Shown here: in pieces, positions 6,061-6,728 of the stretch
Position numbering within the stretch: position 1 is the first letter of the stretch
How the letters are laid out: every line of letters begins with the position of its first letter
Source: Actinomycetota bacterium
Lineage (GTDB): Bacteria; Actinomycetota; Thermoleophilia; UBA2241
Length of the DNA: 6,728 bases
Direction: 5' to 3'
Assembly (NCBI GenBank): GCA_003132645.1
Contig: PKYM01000118.1
Location: 1-6,728, forward strand
The notes under the pieces: model-generated
The model's input: only the letters and a program-made list of their open reading frames with translations
Database searches by the model: none
Told to the model about the DNA's origin: nothing
Program-made: the position numbers and the translations under genes

Positions 6061-6705
6061 ATGACGATTGTCAGCCAATCGAACCAGCGGCTGATCAGCC
6101 ATGCGCGCTTCGCCGAGAGCCTCACCGTCGCCTGGATGGTGGTCGAACTGGTCGTGGCCCTCTGGGCCGGCGTCGTCGCCCGTTCGGTGGCGCTGACCAC
6201 CTTCGGCATCGACAGCGCTCTCGAACTCTTCACGGCACTCGTGGTCCTGCGCCAGCTTATCCTCCATACGCAGCGCGCGACCGACGAGGAACTCGACATT
6301 CGAGAGCGGCAGGCTTCTCGTCTCGTCGGCTTCGGGCTCGACGGCCTGATCGCCTACATCGTCGCTTCGTCCGCCTGGAGTCTCGCGAGCGGCAGCCGGC
6401 CCCAATCCTCGACTGCGGGCGTGGCCCTCGCCCTCGCGGCGCTGATCATCATGCCGCTGCTATGGCGCTGGCGATTGGCCCTGGCCGGTCGCCTGGACAG
6501 CCCGGCACTGCGCGCCGACTCGGCCTGCTCGCTGGTTTGTGTCTACCTTTCCGCGACCTTGCTGGCCGGGCTTTTGTTGAACGCACTGCTGGGGTGGTGG
6601 TGGGCCGACCCGCTGGCTGCGCTGGCGATGATCTTCTGGATCCGCGGCGAGGCCGCCGAGGCACTCGAAGCCGCCAAGACCGGTCGTCACGGAGACGACG
6701 AGTAA
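6061..6705 (+). CDS. Short CDF-like cation transporter family membrane protein
   Basis: The 214-residue protein has about six hydrophobic segments (roughly 18-38, 43-66, 88-108, 117-137, 153-175, 182-198). It looks like the membrane half of a cation diffusion facilitator without the C-terminal cytoplasmic domain; full CDF proteins are nearer 300 residues. Segment 2 carries SVALTTFGIDSALELFTALVV-type sequence with D51 and E55 in the place of the DxxxD metal ligands. Segment 5 has RADSACSLVC, so C156 and C160 occupy the positions of the classical HxxxD pair. The GWWWADPLAAL stretch at 178-188 is typical of the short bacterial 'cation transporter' proteins. Likely role: moving or binding a divalent or soft metal at the cytoplasmic membrane; the metal is unknown. 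The ATG at 6061 is the first good start. The gene lies 63 bases after the reductase on the same strand and is complete, with TAA at 6703-6705. Confidence 0.8.
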   Translation: MTIVSQSNQRLISHARFAESLTVAWMVVELVVALWAGVVARSVALTTFGIDSALELFTALVVLRQLILHTQRATDEELDIRERQASRLVGFGLDGLIAYIVASSAWSLASGSRPQSSTAGVALALAALIIMPLLWRWRLALAGRLDSPALRADSACSLVCVYLSATLLAGLLLNALLGWWWADPLAALAMIFWIRGEAAEALEAAKTGRHGDDE

Positions 6706-6728
6706 CGGGAGAGCAAGCAAGGGGCGCG

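Overview
This is a GC-rich window with strong G/C preference at third codon positions and GTG and TTG start codons. Soluble sensor proteins ending in SpoIIE/RsbU-type phosphatase domains dominate it. That combination suggests a high-GC actinobacterium, possibly a deep-branching lineage rich in SpoIIE-type regulators, but nothing in the window fixes the taxon. I see no tRNA, rRNA, CRISPR array, transposase or integrase, and nothing that indicates a mobile element.

Layout. Bases 1-213 hold an open frame running in from the left edge that may be the tail of an upstream gene. From 297 to 2633 (+) is a 778-residue protein with an RsbW-like ATPase domain at the N-terminus, three PAS domains and a C-terminal PP2C/SpoIIE phosphatase. 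After a 92-bp convergent gap, 2726-4813 (-) encodes a 695-residue paralogue: the same N-terminal ATPase domain, one homologous PAS domain, a GAF domain, and the same phosphatase. A 329-bp divergent spacer (4814-5142) carries several inverted and direct repeats. A short, atypical methylenetetrahydrofolate reductase follows at 5143-5997 (+). Last comes a short cation-diffusion-facilitator-like membrane protein at 6061-6705 (+), apparently complete; the window ends 23 bases later.

How the genes may work together. The two sensors look like a duplicated pair of partner-switching regulators. The ATPase domain resembles anti-sigma kinases that phosphorylate STAS-domain antagonists. The phosphatase domain resembles enzymes that dephosphorylate the same antagonists. 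Both opposing activities sit in one polypeptide, with different sensory modules between them (PAS-PAS in one, GAF in the other). No STAS protein or sigma factor is visible, so the target must lie elsewhere. The reductase belongs to one-carbon/methionine metabolism and the membrane protein probably to metal handling; their link to the sensors is only proximity.

The most useful points for a reader are the unusual domain order and tail-to-tail arrangement of the paralogues, the corrected start of the second one (TTG with a strong ribosome binding site, giving N-termini that align without gaps), the structured divergent spacer, and the cysteines in the membrane protein where classical CDF transporters have metal-binding His and Asp.
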